From: Talaromyces rugulosus
Taxonomy: Eukaryota > Ascomycota > Eurotiomycetes > Eurotiales > Trichocomaceae
Assembly: GCF_013368755.1 (NCBI RefSeq)
Contig: NC_049566.1
Span: 3,410,001-3,474,000 of the forward strand
Length of the DNA: 64,000 nucleotides
Direction of reading: 5' to 3'
The notes under the pieces are model-generated. The model was not told the DNA's origin, made no database searches, and was given only the letters and a program-made list of their open reading frames with translations. A program made the position numbers and the translations under genes. Shown piece by piece: positions 23,212-34,659 of the stretch (position 1 is its first letter; every line of letters starts with the position of its first letter).

Positions 23212-25165
23212 TTATGTTGAATAATCAACATTAATAGGGGCTGCAGCTCCAGGCGTTGGTGTTGGACACGGGGATGATGAGTACGGTAGGGGGGGTGATG
23301 TCCCTGGGGCATCTTCCATAGCGTCATCGACCTCCCTAAGCTTTGGGGGCTTGGGGGGCGTCCTGGGTAGTGGTTGGGGGAGAGAAGCCTCCTCAGCAAC
23401 GCCTTCCCATTCAGTCCATCCATTCAGATCATATACGACTATCAGGGGGCATAACGACCTCTACGCCAGGGAAGCGCTTATGGAGTCGCCGGCGGGCCTC
23501 CCGAAGCTTGGGGCACCCCGGGGAATCAGCCTGGTGCTTCCCCCACAGTTGCCGCATTTAGTGGGTGCATGCAGGCATGGGTGGCCTGTTTTGGGCCCTG
23601 CAGTCTAGCACGTTGCAGGTGTGCTCTTGGGCTTCATGGGCGCCAGCACACACGGTGCAGAGTGGTGGTCGGGTGCCGCAGCCTCTATAAGTTCGGTGGC
23701 CAATGCCGCAGCATCGGGTGCAAACGGTGTCTTTACCCACTTCGTGATAGGGGCTGGTAGGGTGCCTGTTGCCCCCGAAGCGTACGCCCCGGGCGAGTAG
23801 CCTGCGGGCGTCATCTAGGCCTCCTACTGTTATAACGATAGTAGAGAAACGCTGCTTATTAGTCTGGATAGCCGCTATCGGCTTGATCCAGGTAGGGTTT
23901 CTCATTAGGGTGCATGTGCCCCCTAATTCAATTTCTTCCCTGGCTAGGCCTAGCCCTGAGGCGCTATAGCGGGCTACCGGCACCGCATGCACCTTAATCT
24001 TGTGCCACTGTTGGTCTGCTTCCACTGAGATGACTGCGGGGTCGACCCGGTGGCAGGCAGCCACTAATAGGTCCTTATAGGCTGGTAATAGCGAGCCTAC
24101 GGTGCTTCCTTGGTCCAATAGGGCTGAGATAGCCCCTGATTCGGTGTAATTGGCGTCTATTACCCTGGCGAAGTTCGGGAAGCCTGCCTGGGCTAGGCAG
24201 CGGTTAAGCTGCAAGATGACATCAGCTTTAGACTTTCTAGAGGCGGTGCGGCCATTTTCACGCCTAAATATAAGCCTGCGGTCTCCCTTGTTGCTTCCGC
24301 GAATAGGCTTCAGGCTCCCTGGGTCCATTTGGACTTTTGGGGGCTGGTTCGGGGAGTAAGCCCGTTTTTTTGTAACGATTTGCCACTCCTGGGCATTGCT
24401 GGCCGCTATATCGGCCCACTGGGGGCCTGCTGCGGGCTTCACCCCAGGGGGTGGTTTTGATATCGGGGGTGAGGCTCTGCGTGGCTCTATGGGCTTAGCG
24501 GCCCTATTCGGGTTAGCTTGGGGGCCATGGGCGACCTCTGCAAACGTCGTCCCCTGGGATGGCAGAGGCTGTCGTGGGCCCTGGCGGTCGCCCCCTGACG
24601 ATAGGGGCTTTAGGGGGTGGTTTGGGGCGTTCGGGGAGGCCTGTTGAGCTTCTAGGGTTGAGAAACGGCGCTCCAGAGCGCCCAATTGGCCTGTGAGGCG
24701 CTGCTCCATAGCCTCTACCAGAGAGGTCATATAGGCCTTCATAGCGGCCATCTCCGCGTGCAGCGCGCTATTGCTGCTTGCAAAGTGGCCTAATAAGGCC
24801 TGTTCCATGTCCTTGTAGGCTGGGCCGATTAGGGCCTTCATGGGGGCTCTTTCTGCCCCGTCAGGGCTGTGTTCCTGTAGTCTCTTCCCTAGAGTTTTAG
24901 GTGCTTCCTGGGAGCCTGGCACGCTGCTTAGGGGGGGAAACAACTCCCTAGGGTTGATTTCCAGGCTAGGCAAGAAGCCCTCGCTCTGAGGGACTGTTGC
25001 ACTTGCCTCGGGGGGCGCTGGTGGTGCTGTCCCCGCTGGGGTGCCTATATAGGCCCCTACGGGGTTCACCAGACCTAGCGCCTGCCCCCCTGGGTCTAGG
25101 GGGTGGTTGTCGATATTGGGGAGTCCAGGGGCCATAGCGAAGCCCTGGATGCCTTCCAGTAGCAT
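23212..25165 (-). pseudogene. LINE copy A ORF1 (gag-like RNA-binding protein), frameshifted near its end
   Basis: ORF1 proteins of Tad-type LINEs coat the element RNA. The ATG at 25165 lies about 40 bp from the LINE 5' end, and the frame is open for 535 codons to 23558. The N-terminal ~250 residues are proline-rich, with a possible short helix near 115-175. The C-terminal part has zinc-knuckle-like clusters (CTRCCGIGH, then CTVCAGAHE). Comparison with copy E shows that the full protein should be about 643 residues, with a further CGNC...KHQ...GC knuckle. In copy A an extra base in an A-run (about 23588-23592) and a lost base in a G-run (about 23540-23544) put that part out of frame, and a small insertion near 23420-23445 follows. 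The preserved high G+C indicates little RIP. Confidence 0.85.
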
Positions 25166-25204
25166 TGAATTTCAAAAGGTTGATTTTTGATTTTCCCGGC
25201 GGGT

Positions 25205-26724
25205 CCAGCTTCTAATATAAATCTGAGGTATTTTGTTGTCTGTTTTCAGAGATATAAGATTTAAATAAGAAATTATTTATTTATAGTTATTAGTGTATAA
25301 AAATATTTAATTGGTTAACTTTATATTAATCTAAGGATACTTAGACTTGGATAGAAATAAAATACTGTTATATACGTATAAAAATGTATCAATCTATTAA
25401 TTAAAGTAATTATTATTACTGTATCTAATACTAGTATCTATACATAAAAACAGATAATTATTAAGTTTTATAGCTTAGTCTGAGTATTTTCTTTTCTAAT
25501 CTTTATTCTTTTTAAATAATTTTAGGTAATTTATTATATAGTTTATTCTTTACTTCACTTGACTAATAGCTACAAAATTATGCTATAAACTCTAAGATCA
25601 CTTGATTATAGGTATATAGATTGATGAATCAGTAATTAAAGAACTATAGATCTATATAGTTCTAATACTAGACTTTAGACTAAAAAAGATTTTAAAAATA
25701 TAGAACAATAATTATACTAATTTTATATAATAAAATAGTTTTTAGTCTGTTGAATTAATAGAAGTATAATCTAAATTTTTAATTTAATATTTAAAGTATA
25801 GAACCCTATCTGGTATATAGATATAGTATTTTAACCTAATTTTAATCTGTAATCTAAGCTTTTTTTAGAAAATTTTATATTAAATACTAAGAATATTGGT
25901 AATTTATAAAAGTATAATCTAATAGCTTAATCAAAACTTACCTATACTTTTATATTATAGATTAGAGTAATTAAACTATATGAAACTTTTAAGAGCTTAT
26001 AGCATAGTCTATATAAATTTTTAATAAGAAATACTTATTATAGAAGAATAGTAAGACCTAAAAGCTCTTAATATCCTTAGTCTAAGATATACTTAGTATA
26101 AATACTGTAAGAAAAGTTCTCTGCTTTAGACTTGGTAATTTTTGCTATACTATATTTAAATGATTTAAAAAGCAGCATAAAAAAATGTAATAGATTATAT
26201 AATTTAATATTTAATAGTTTTTATTATTATTTAACTTTATTATAGTAATAAAATATTGTTATTACTTACTTAAAATTTAGAGTATATAGAGGTCGTAGAA
26301 GATATCTTAACTAAGAAGAAATTCAAAATTATTAGAACTTACAGTACAGAAGGATTTGTAGAAATTAATAAAGACTTAATTATAATATTATTCTTTACTA
26401 CTATCTTAGTTAAGCAGATTATCGTTAATCTTACTTAGTCTATATTTATTATTTCTACTAGCTTTAAAGTTTTTAATAGTAATAAATAAGTATACTTTTA
26501 TTGATTCTTAACTCTATCTAACTATAATATTTTACAGAAAACTATTAGCAGATACTGAATCTCTAAGAACAAGACAAATATAGCTTAATTATGATTTCTA
26601 TCACCTTCTAAGCTATTTTAATAATATTAAAATATGTTCTGTATTAAAAAGATTATATTTATATTATAGATGCTAGCAATTCTTAGATTTAAAAGAAATT
26701 TGAATTTATATAATCTTATATTTA
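25205..26724. other. AT-rich interval, nothing recognised
   Basis: About 1.5 kb between LINE copies A and B, very AT-rich with no open frame of note and no identifiable terminal repeats. It is probably an old RIP-degraded repeat, but I could not assign it to the gypsy or LINE families seen elsewhere in the window. Confidence 0.5.
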
Positions 26725-26738
26725 GGGATAATAGATTA
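26725..26738. repeat. 14-bp target-site duplication, left
   Basis: GGGATAATAGATTA, repeated exactly at 27798-27811. It delimits LINE copy B. Confidence 0.92.
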
Positions 26739-27797
26739 TTATTTATTATTATTTATTTATTTAATCAAATTTAACGTCTATACCGAGCCCTAGGCTATGA
26801 CAGACAGCGATTCGTGTGGATTAGGCCTGCTTATAGGGGTTGCCCCCTATAAACCGGTGCCTCTACCCCCATTGGATCCATGCTTTCAAGGTATCTTGCA
26901 CTTTCCTCGCCCCAAGCCACTTATATGCGCAGGACGATTCGGGGGCTTATAGTGGGTGGCAACCACTACCCCCTCCTTATGGCCACTAACGTTTGGGCGT
27001 TGCCTACAATAGCGGGCCGCCCCTGCCCGCTATCCTTCCCCCTCTCGCTCTCCCTCATCCAGGGCCTCAATGCCCCAATTATCAGTCTTATAGGCCTGCT
27101 CCCAGGCCTGTTGGTTATCCTCTCGCTCCCTAATGGCCCCTATAAACGCCAGCAGCGCTGTAGTGGCCTTTGGGTCCTGGAATAGGCGTGCTTCGGGGCA
27201 CTGCTCGCTATCCTGCAGGGCCTTTACCCCCGCTTCGGCCAAGCCGGCATATAGTTTTTCCCGCTGGTGGCACCACTGTCGACAGTTTGTAAGAAGGTGT
27301 CTTACCGTCTCAGTCCCCCTAGAGCACCCCAAGCAATTAGGGAAGTCTCGGGCCTTAATTCGGTGCAAATAGGCCCCAATTGGTGCGTGGCCAGTCTTGA
27401 ACTGGTAATATCGCCGCGCTAGGTGCTTGGGGGTGTTCGCCAACATTGGGTCAAGCTTCCATCCCCGGGGGGGATAGTAGGCCTGGCTTGCCCGCTGGGC
27501 ACGCTTTGCAAGCTTTGCAGCAAGCCAGTTGGCCCTGGCAGCTCTATAAGCTTCGGTACAGGCCCGTTGAGCATGTGCCAGTGAGATGCCCGAGTATTTG
27601 CCTGTTCGGGGCTTCCCCGCAGCTTTCTTGGCGGCTTTATCGGCCTCTTCGTTGCCTGGGACCCCCTTATGGCCTGGCACCCAGCATATAGTAACCCTGC
27701 GGCCGGTGGCCTGCAGTTCCTTGGCTAGATCATGTGCCCGCAGCGCCAGGGCTTGGCCAGGGCCTGGCTGGGTATGCTGAAGCCTGCCTATAGCGGC
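26739..27797 (-). mobile_element. 5'-truncated LINE, copy B
   Basis: About 1.03 kb of the LINE 3' end, with a (TAAA/TAA)n tail at its low-coordinate side and an abrupt 5' truncation inside RNase H at 27797. The flanking 14-bp duplication shows it is a genuine target-primed insertion. By eye the body is identical to 14772-15805 of copy A at a constant offset of 11,992 bases, so insertion was recent and no RIP has acted on it. Confidence 0.94.
27030..27797 (-). pseudogene. LINE ORF2 fragment: end of RNase H and C-terminal CCHC
   Basis: The frame holds the end of RNase H (PGHKGVPGNEEADKAAKKAA), the linker and the CLGC...HLLTNC finger. Its last 216 residues equal the end of copy A ORF2. It lacks endonuclease and RT and has no native start, so it is a dead-on-arrival fragment. 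Confidence 0.92.
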
Positions 27798-27811
27798 GGG
27801 ATAATAGATTA
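27798..27811. repeat. 14-bp target-site duplication, right
   Basis: Exact copy of 26725-26738, abutting the truncated 5' end of LINE copy B. Confidence 0.92.
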
Positions 27812-30800
27812 AAATTATTGTAAATATAGAATAGATTTCAGAATAAGAATTTTATATATATATATAATTTCTGCTACTTAGTCTAATCCTTTATATGCTA
27901 CAGTGGATTTTGTAAACTGTTCTAGGAGAGCCTGTAGAGTTATTATTTAAAAAGATTTTTATAACTAGTTACCAATCAAGCAGCTTTAATAATAATTTAA
28001 AAAATAATCTTATAGCTATTTATCTCTAGTTTTTAATTATTTACTCTCTTCTTTTAGAGCAATTGTAATAGAAATAATAAGTATCATAGTTTATATAAAT
28101 AAAGCTCTTTTTCTATCTACAGATGCAACATTTGATCATGTCTATAGGACTGGTTATATCAGATTCAGAAGTTATGATGGAGGCAGAGACTATACAGGTA
28201 TTTATTAAGAGATTATAGATCTATAATAAAAGACATATGTACTATATTTAAAAGATCTTTAGTAATTAAGTATATATTTAAGATAAATAGCTTAGAAAAG
28301 TGATTTTTAGTGTTTAAGAGGTAGTAAATATAATAGATTAGTTACTAAAACAAAGATAGTAGTTAAGTAAGAGGTCTAAAAGAATAGATAGGCTTCTTAA
28401 ATAAATCTGTGCTTCTCTCTAGACCAGATAATAAATAAAAAGTGTTTTAATCTTAACTTAGCTAGTAATATTAAACTAAATAGAAAACCTTATCTAGAAA
28501 ACATAAATACTATAATTAAAAAATGCATTCAATATAATACTATATTTAAAACTACTGATTATTAGCTGCAGGTAGATAGATTTTTAGAGTAAAAAGATAA
28601 TCATTATTGTATTAGTATGATTCTGTTACTAAGATGTCTAAGATAAGAAATAGATAGCTGGGACCTTTTTATAATTGTATTTCTGCCTAGCGCTATAATT
28701 AATCCAGTTTTGTGCCTATTACTTAGCTGATAAAGCTATAACTGATAAGAAAATATATATTCTAGCTTTTACAGGTGATTGGAGAAACAACTACGTGTAG
28801 TGAGTTGAGTGTGTTATAACATATAGAGTCTTATTATGTTTTATTATATTTTATTTTATTCTATAAAATTATATATTATAAATCTTCAGGCTACAGACCT
28901 AAAGTATAGAGGCTAATATAGTAGTTGGGCTATGTTATTAGCTTTTGAGTCAGGCACTAATATAACTTTAAGTCTTATTGCCTGGCTAAATACTATATTT
29001 GCCGCTAGTAGATATTTTAAAAAGTTTCTATTTATTCTTATTTTATTTAAATAAGTTTTATATTTCTTTTATTCTGTATTAATGCATCCTATTAACGTTA
29101 AGCAGATTTGATAATGTAAAGGTCTCTTACTAAAGTAATCTTAGTTATAATTTTTTGAGAACTATGGTGTTATTAAATATTTTAGATATGATATGTGACT
29201 AATTAGTGACTATAAATTTATAATATAGAATTTTGTGAAATATAATGAAATATAATGAATCTTGTTAAAGATAAGTATTTTTTTTAAGTCTGTAGTAGAT
29301 TGAGATTGCATAGGAATAATATAAAATATAGCTGCAGGATTAATTTTCTGTTTAATAAAGGCTGAATGCTACTTTTAGGGACAATAAAACACTAAGCTCT
29401 TTTCCTTTTCGTGGCCTCTTTGTAATTCTTTGAATGATTATGATTGTTATTATGTTGTATTTGTAACTATTTTTTATCTAAAATAATGAACTAGATAGTG
29501 AGGCTTTTTCAAGTATATATAAGTGCTTTTATTATGATAAGACTTTTGAGAAATGGAAGACATTCAATAGATATATACTATTTTACGATTCTAAGTGCTG
29601 CATTTTTTCTTGTAATTATACTGGCTATGATTGAAAAGATATCTATGGTTTCTATAGAAGAGATTATCTTGTGAATTATCAATGCAGATATAAAAGCTTA
29701 TTATTAAATGTATAATTTCTCTGTTGCTACTATACTGGTTCAGATATATTGTTGAGTGGTTAAAATTTATTGTTAGATCTCAAGATGTTAGATAATGATG
29801 GCGAACTTAATAATATCAAAAAGCCTAGCCCTCGCGAAGCTATGGCAGAAAGGCAGTTTATATTAGTTAATACTTTATTAGTGATTTTAAGCCTAAGACT
29901 AGTCGTCACTAATAATAATAGGGAGTGGGTAGAAGCTAAATAAGATTCTGGCTCAATTAGGGATATCTTGAAATGAATATAAAGTTTAGAGATATGAGTG
30001 GATTCTTTGGAGAAGTAAAGGACGGATATTTAAAAAGGTGGAATATAGATATATATATATTTTGTCTTTATATAGTTTTGTGTTCTTAGTATCTTATTTT
30101 AAAGATATTTATGTATATTTTATTTGAATTACTATTTTCTAAGATTAGATTATTTGTCTAGTATATGTAACTAATAGGATTCTTATATATTTATCCGCAT
30201 GTTATATGCGGTTTGTAGAATGTTAGGATATTTTAGATTGTAATGGTGGATTATTTTCCTTTAATGCCTAATTTTAAGTCTCAAATTATCTACAGCTAGC
30301 AGTCTTTTATATTTATGTATAATGTTTATTTGGTTAGCTGCTACCTAGGTGAGCATGTTAATTAAGCTTTTACGTACAGATACTTTAGTAGCTAAGGTAG
30401 TATAAGAAGACAAATGGACCATAAGGTAAGGTAGATCTAAGGAAGTAAGTTGGGTACAACAAGAGTAGTATTAGATTAGATTTGATGTATATAAGTAGTA
30501 GGAAGCAAATATGATTCTTTAAAGTTTCTTGCTGCAGGAGACTCTATATGCTATGTGGTTATATAACTATCTAACTATATTGGTATTAGCGGTTAACCCA
30601 GAGAGTTGCCATTAGAATAACGAACTGGCTGATAGTATAAGGTTGGCTGTCTGTATTTAGTATAGAATGTTTAGACTTAATACTTGACTACTTTATTAGA
30701 TTAGATTATTTCATGATAATTAATTAAGTTATGTGTCCCTTAGTAGCCTGCTGCCCTATAACCCCCTTAATCAGAATAAATATTAGGTTGTTTTTACTAA

Positions 30801-33800
30801 TATATTAAAAAGTTGTATTTTTTTTTAATTTTTTTCATAAAGTTCTATATTCTTATTATTATATTTGTGTATTATGGTTATAGATGAGTTTTTTGAGTTA
30901 TTTTCTAGAACAATAACGGTCCTAGACCGAGATGAGTTATTCTTTAATAAAAATCAGTATAGCAATTTTAAGGGCGCCTTTATCCTTGTTCAGCAGGGAT
31001 GTAGTATGTAGATGATTCATGGGCTATAATAATAAGATATGATAGGGCTGTATAACATTTTAGGAATATATTGTTACTTGGCAATGGTGAATTTCTATTA
31101 GTAGCAATAATAAGTTTTGTTTTAAAATTAGGTTATATAAAATATGAGGATCTATTCCTTCGACTTACGGACTAGTTTAAGGATTATCTGGTCTTGTAGA
31201 TGCTATAGTTATTAGCATTGCAGTAGATTAGATTTGTTGAAAAAGACATTGAAAAAGGGAATCTAGGTATTTATATAATGAGTTTCTTTTTATAAAAACT
31301 CTGATTAATTGAGATGCAGGCCAAAAATAGAAGAAGTGTTAACTATTAAAAGCTATCTATGAAGCAGGATCTTGGATATTTTTATAGATTATTTTAAATC
31401 TAAGTGACTTTTAACCAGCTTGATATAGTTTAAATCTATAATTATAAGGTATATATTAATCTAATATTATGTTTATATTTGATGATGCTAAAGACTAAGT
31501 AGATAATATGCTAAGCCTTAATATAAGGATAGAAATTGCTTAAAATCTAGGTTCGAATATATTAAATCTTTTAGTATATATAGTAAAGGAAGATACTTAT
31601 AGTATCTAGATATTGAATATAATGATACCTTTGCTATAGTTGATCCAGAGACTATATTATTTTATATATCCTAGCTTCTAGATTTCTTATCTAAATATTA
31701 AGCTGAATTTCTGTATCTGTAAAAATTTATTAATTTGTTTTAGCTTAGCAAGCTGAACCTGTATCTAATATATCTATGATTGAATTTTGCTCTACCATTT
31801 ATTAATATTAATCTGGAGTTGCTAGTTGGAATGAATATTAAGTTTGAGTTGTTAGTAGAACTTAGTTATTTATTTATTTAGGAATTTGCGTATTTAGGTA
31901 CGAGAAATACTGAATTGATGGCTGTCTTAGGATCAAGTATGTTCTATCTTGATCTAAAATCAAAATTCTAAGTTCTTTGCCTACTTGTGGCTTAGTAAGA
32001 AGAATTTCTATTTTATTGGTGCTAATTTGAGTGTGAACTGCCCCTTTTCTACTATTTTTGTCTATGAGGATTGTAAAAGCTATATTAGTATTAATATATT
32101 TTTTAGTAAATTAAGTTTTTTTGAAAATAATATTCATACTCTATAAATTATTAATAGTATTTAATTAAAAATCTATAGTTGAATATACTAATATCTTTTT
32201 TATTTTTTTCTTAAGTTCTTGGTCATCTGTTAAATTCGTTTTTTAAAATGATAGTCCATCGCTTATATTTGTGTAAGAGGAAATTTATGAAGACGGTCAA
32301 ATTTGCGGCTTTAGTTGAGATGAATCTAATAAAATTAGTCTGTGATATGCCTGTTCAGTCTTTATCTATCTTAACCCTTATGTAGCTTAAAAAAGTAGAA
32401 AATATAATAAAAATATTTTTTTTCTTTTTTTTTTTTCTTAAAATTGTTCGTGAAGCGATTCTTTTATAATATAGAGATATTGGCAGGGAAGACAAGTTTT
32501 AGATTGGGCAGAGAAAAAAAAATCATGTGATTGTTTGTTTAGGCTGAGCTGAGGAATGTATATAGGACTGTTATGATTGTCTAATGTTTCTTAATGACAA
32601 AATCTAAATATGCTAAATTAAAATATGGTTCTTTATGAATTTATATTTTAATTACTTTAGATGCGGCTGACATCTATTTATATTATTAGGTATATTTGAT
32701 GGTAATATCATTTTGTTAGATAATATTCTATTATATTTTATATAGTTTTATTCTGTTTTAAGAGATTGTATCACTCCTTGCTTTTTTTATTTACTTTTTC
32801 TTCCCTGTGCACTAACCCTGCAACTATATATATTATTTAAATAACCATAATATAATGATATATCTAGATATTTAAAATTGGTGACTATATGTCACAAAAG
32901 TTAATAAGAGGAACTATCTCCATGATATTAAATAAAATTTATAAGATGTTCCTGTAATTTATTTCTAGTAATTTATATTAATATCTATATGACCAAATAA
33001 GTATCATTATGGTATTTGTTTATATCTATTAGATAAGTTATCTGTATACTTAGATAAAAAAATATTATCTTAAATAACCACGGCTATGCTGTCTATAAAG
33101 AAAAGAAAAAGATTATTACTATAAATATTAGAGGACATAAGATTGTAAAACTAAGAAGATGTCACAGAAGTTGCTTCTAAACTTTGGCTTTTCTAGTAAT
33201 CTAGAACTAAAAAGTGCTAATGATAGTATAATTGATAAATTAGGATAACAAGTTTGAATAAAGTAAAAAAGAGTTGATAAATAGTTCTGTTAATAATTTA
33301 GAAACTTTCTATAAAAAGGATATGACGGGATAGAATATAAAAAATTTCTGTAGTAGACTTGGTAAAACTTCCAGTAATGGACTGATATGAGTAAACTAGA
33401 ATTTAAAAATAAGTATGAAATATATTGCTGGAGTATAGATACGAATCTTGAGACATACAGGAAACGCTATATAGAGTCTTAATAGAAGAAAATATACTTT
33501 TATAACCTCATCTGTTGGTTTAAATATTAAAAATAATATATTAAAGAGTAACTAGATTTATTATCTTTGAGTTTCTAATCTATCGGCATTGATTTTTTGA
33601 GAATAGAGATAAGGAGAACTGTAATAAGAAGTAGAATAGATAGTAATAAATCTATTACTATATATTGATAGTTTGCTGATTTACGTTGATAGATATAAAT
33701 AAGTCTAAGTGTTGTAATTGAAACTCTAATCATAGTGAAATCTGCAGTGATAATAGAAATAATCATGAAATTTTGATAGTAGGAAAGAGCTATTGTATAA

Positions 33801-33982
33801 TAATTGAACAACTAATTTATATCTAAAAATAACCTGTTTAATCTTACCATCTTAATAAAGAGAGATATATGTATTATAATACATCTAATATCTGCTATAG
33901 TAATTAAGAAAGCTTATGACCTATATTATGTAATATTAAATCTTTGTTATAGTAGTATAATTAAATAAAGATGCAATTATTT

Positions 33983-34013
33983 TTATTTTGTTCTATTTTG
34001 TTTTATTTTGTTC
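33983..34013. repeat. 10-bp tandem repeat, three units
   Basis: TTATTTTGTT, CTATTTTGTT and TTATTTTGTT lie in direct tandem with one base differing between units. Confidence 0.75.
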
Positions 34014-34025
34014 TAAAGTAAATTT

Positions 34026-34071
34026 ACACTAACTATATTAGTGTTAACTTGTGACCCTATATACAGGTCAC
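34026..34071. other. Two adjacent hairpins
   Basis: ACACTAA/TTAGTGT (7-bp stem, 5-base loop, 34026-34044) is followed by GTGACC/GGTCAC (6-bp stem, 9-base loop, 34051-34071). Function unknown; no coding sequence adjoins them. Confidence 0.5.
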
Positions 34072-34659
34072 TTAATTAGCTTATTGTTTTATTATATTTT
34101 ATTATATTATAATTTATTTTATAGTGTTTTATAAAATATTATATTGTATTATAATATTATATTTTGTATTCTTGAACATAGAAATGGGTGTTGATAATGA
34201 TTATTAATTATATTAAACACCTAGATGTAGTACTAATCTAATCTGGATATATAGATAGAAAAGTTTTGTTCTAACTTATTGATAAGAATATAAATACTAG
34301 GCTTTTTTGTATTATATTTAAATAGTTAATAGAAAATCATCACTTGTTAAAAAAAGATATTGATAAAGAAACTGTTGGATATTATTATTATTATTATTTA
34401 ATCAAATTTAACGTCTATACCGAGCCCTAGGCTATGACAGACAGCGATTCGTGTGGATTAGGCCTGCTTATAGGGGTTGCTCCCCATAAGCTGGTGCCTC
34501 TATCCCTATTGGATTCAGGCTTTTAAGGTATCTTGTACTTTCTTCACCCCATGCCGCTTATATGCGCAGGATGATTCAGGGGTTTATAGTGGGTGGCAAC
34601 CACTACCCCCTTCTTATGGCTATTAATGTTTGGGCGTTGTCTACAATAGTGGGCTGTCT

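Larger units (their letters stand above)
14756..25204 (-). mobile_element. Tad1-clade LINE, copy A, split by a hAT insertion
   Basis: The 5' end (high coordinate) reads ACCCGCCGGGAAAATC on the - strand and is shared exactly with copies C, D and E. The 3' end (low coordinate) has a short (AAAT)n-type tail. ORF1 (about 25165-23212) and ORF2 (18877-15038) are in the usual order. About 190 bp of LINE, covering the ORF1-ORF2 junction and the start of the endonuclease (equivalent to 38506-38695 of copy C), is missing and replaced by the hAT and about 140 bp of unknown DNA. Few C-to-T changes are seen against the RIP-hit copies. I found no target duplication. It cannot be autonomous because ORF2 lacks its N-terminus and ORF1 is frameshifted. 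Confidence 0.88.
27812..34382. other. Long AT-rich interval, no gene recognised
   Basis: About 6.6 kb without a credible gene; the longest open frame is 78 codons (33575-33811, - strand) and looks random. Base composition is somewhat less extreme than in the most mutated LINE and gypsy remnants, with more TG dinucleotides. I saw no LTR pair, no RT, integrase or transposase motif and no inverted-repeat ends. A short tandem repeat and two hairpins near 33983-34071 are listed separately. It could be decayed non-coding host DNA or an unrecognised old element. Confidence 0.5.

Noticed and set aside
25205..26724. Continuation of the first gypsy element (RT to integrase) after LINE copy A
   Set aside because: No RT, RNase H or integrase motif could be read here, even with mutated stops allowed.
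33575..33811. 78-residue open frame on the - strand
   Set aside because: No neighbours, no motif and a composition dominated by I, L, Y and S; chance frame in AT-rich DNA.
28800..34160. Possible LTR pair around similar TTTTATTATATTTTATT stretches
   Set aside because: The similarity is confined to low-complexity A+T; no matching ends, target duplication or pol motifs.
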